From: JBBQVO01 sp038211505
GTDB taxonomy: Bacteria > Chloroflexota > Dehalococcoidia > DSTF01 > JACRBR01
Assembly: GCA_038211505.1 (NCBI GenBank)
Contig: JBBQVO010000082.1
Coordinates: 1-14,077, forward strand
DNA length: 14,077 nt
Direction of reading: 5' to 3'
A program made the position numbers and the translations under genes. Positions 14,008 through 14,077 of this stretch are shown piece after piece. The notes beneath the pieces are model-generated. The model saw only the letters and a program-made list of their open reading frames with translations, searched no databases and was not told the origin of the DNA. Numbering within the stretch: position 1 is the stretch's first letter; the number at the start of each line of letters is the position of its first letter.

Positions 14008-14077
14008 TCAGGATTCGGGATCGGCGTCGATCAGCCGATATCCGACTCCCGGATCTGTACGACTGACTCGTGGGGCT
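14008..14077 (-). CDS. kdpE: C-terminal tail of an OmpR/KdpE-type response regulator (partial)
   Basis: Only the last 22 codons lie in the window. They read APRVSRTDPGVGYRLIDADP, then ES-stop. The TDPGVGYRL element matches the final beta-hairpin of the OmpR-family winged-helix DNA-binding domain (usually TEPGVGYRL, as in KdpE). Its position at the head of the kdp operon makes a kdpE homologue the best reading, but any OmpR-family regulator would look the same here. The 67 bases between this stop and the CheY-like gene show no terminator. Confidence 0.7.
   Translation of the reverse strand, partial: APRVSRTDPGVGYRLIDADPES

Overview
The window looks like chromosomal DNA of a GC-rich, free-living bacterium. 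Third codon positions are strongly G/C, good Shine-Dalgarno sites precede several genes, and a TTG start is possible for one. A secreted esterase ends in thrombospondin-type-3 and dockerin-like calcium repeats of a style I associate with Chloroflexota (Dehalococcoidia-like) genomes, and hydrolase-cyclase fusions fit that too. The phylum is an inference of moderate confidence. No rRNA, tRNA, CRISPR array, transposase or integrase was seen.

Left part (1-4324, mostly + strand): the 3' part of a CheR methyltransferase with two PAS domains joined by a heptad coiled coil; a divergently oriented unknown gene (1904-2308, -); a strong imperfect hairpin in the divergent gap; and an alpha/beta-hydrolase fused to a class III adenylate cyclase (2396-3733). 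An 86-codon near-copy of the CheR-PAS 3' end lies at 3775-4032, followed by a short hairpin and three 15-bp repeats.

Middle (4325-7349, mostly - strand): a secreted PHB-depolymerase/LpqC-type esterase with its own promoter-like site; a second orphan gene tail (6138-6261) that copies the 3' end of the kdpD-like gene; an unknown multi-pass membrane protein; a 24-residue membrane peptide directly behind an AGGAGG; and a receiver-domain N-terminal remnant on the + strand.

Right part (7350-14077, - strand): a kdp high-affinity potassium uptake operon. In transcription order it holds the C-terminal tail of a KdpE-like regulator, a single-domain CheY-like receiver, a 28-residue membrane peptide, kdpF, kdpA, kdpB, kdpC, a degenerate receiver, and a short KdpD (KdpD N-terminal plus Usp domains, no kinase). 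Genes are tightly packed, with two ATGA stop/start overlaps. KdpFABC pumps K+ with ATP. The surrounding signalling genes look like a dismantled KdpDE system: sensing and receiver pieces are present, but no histidine kinase lies in the window.

Two things stand out most. Two separate accessory segments are each bounded by an intact gene and a direct, same-strand copy of that gene's 3' end. The kdp operon also carries an unusual set of signalling proteins and small membrane peptides.
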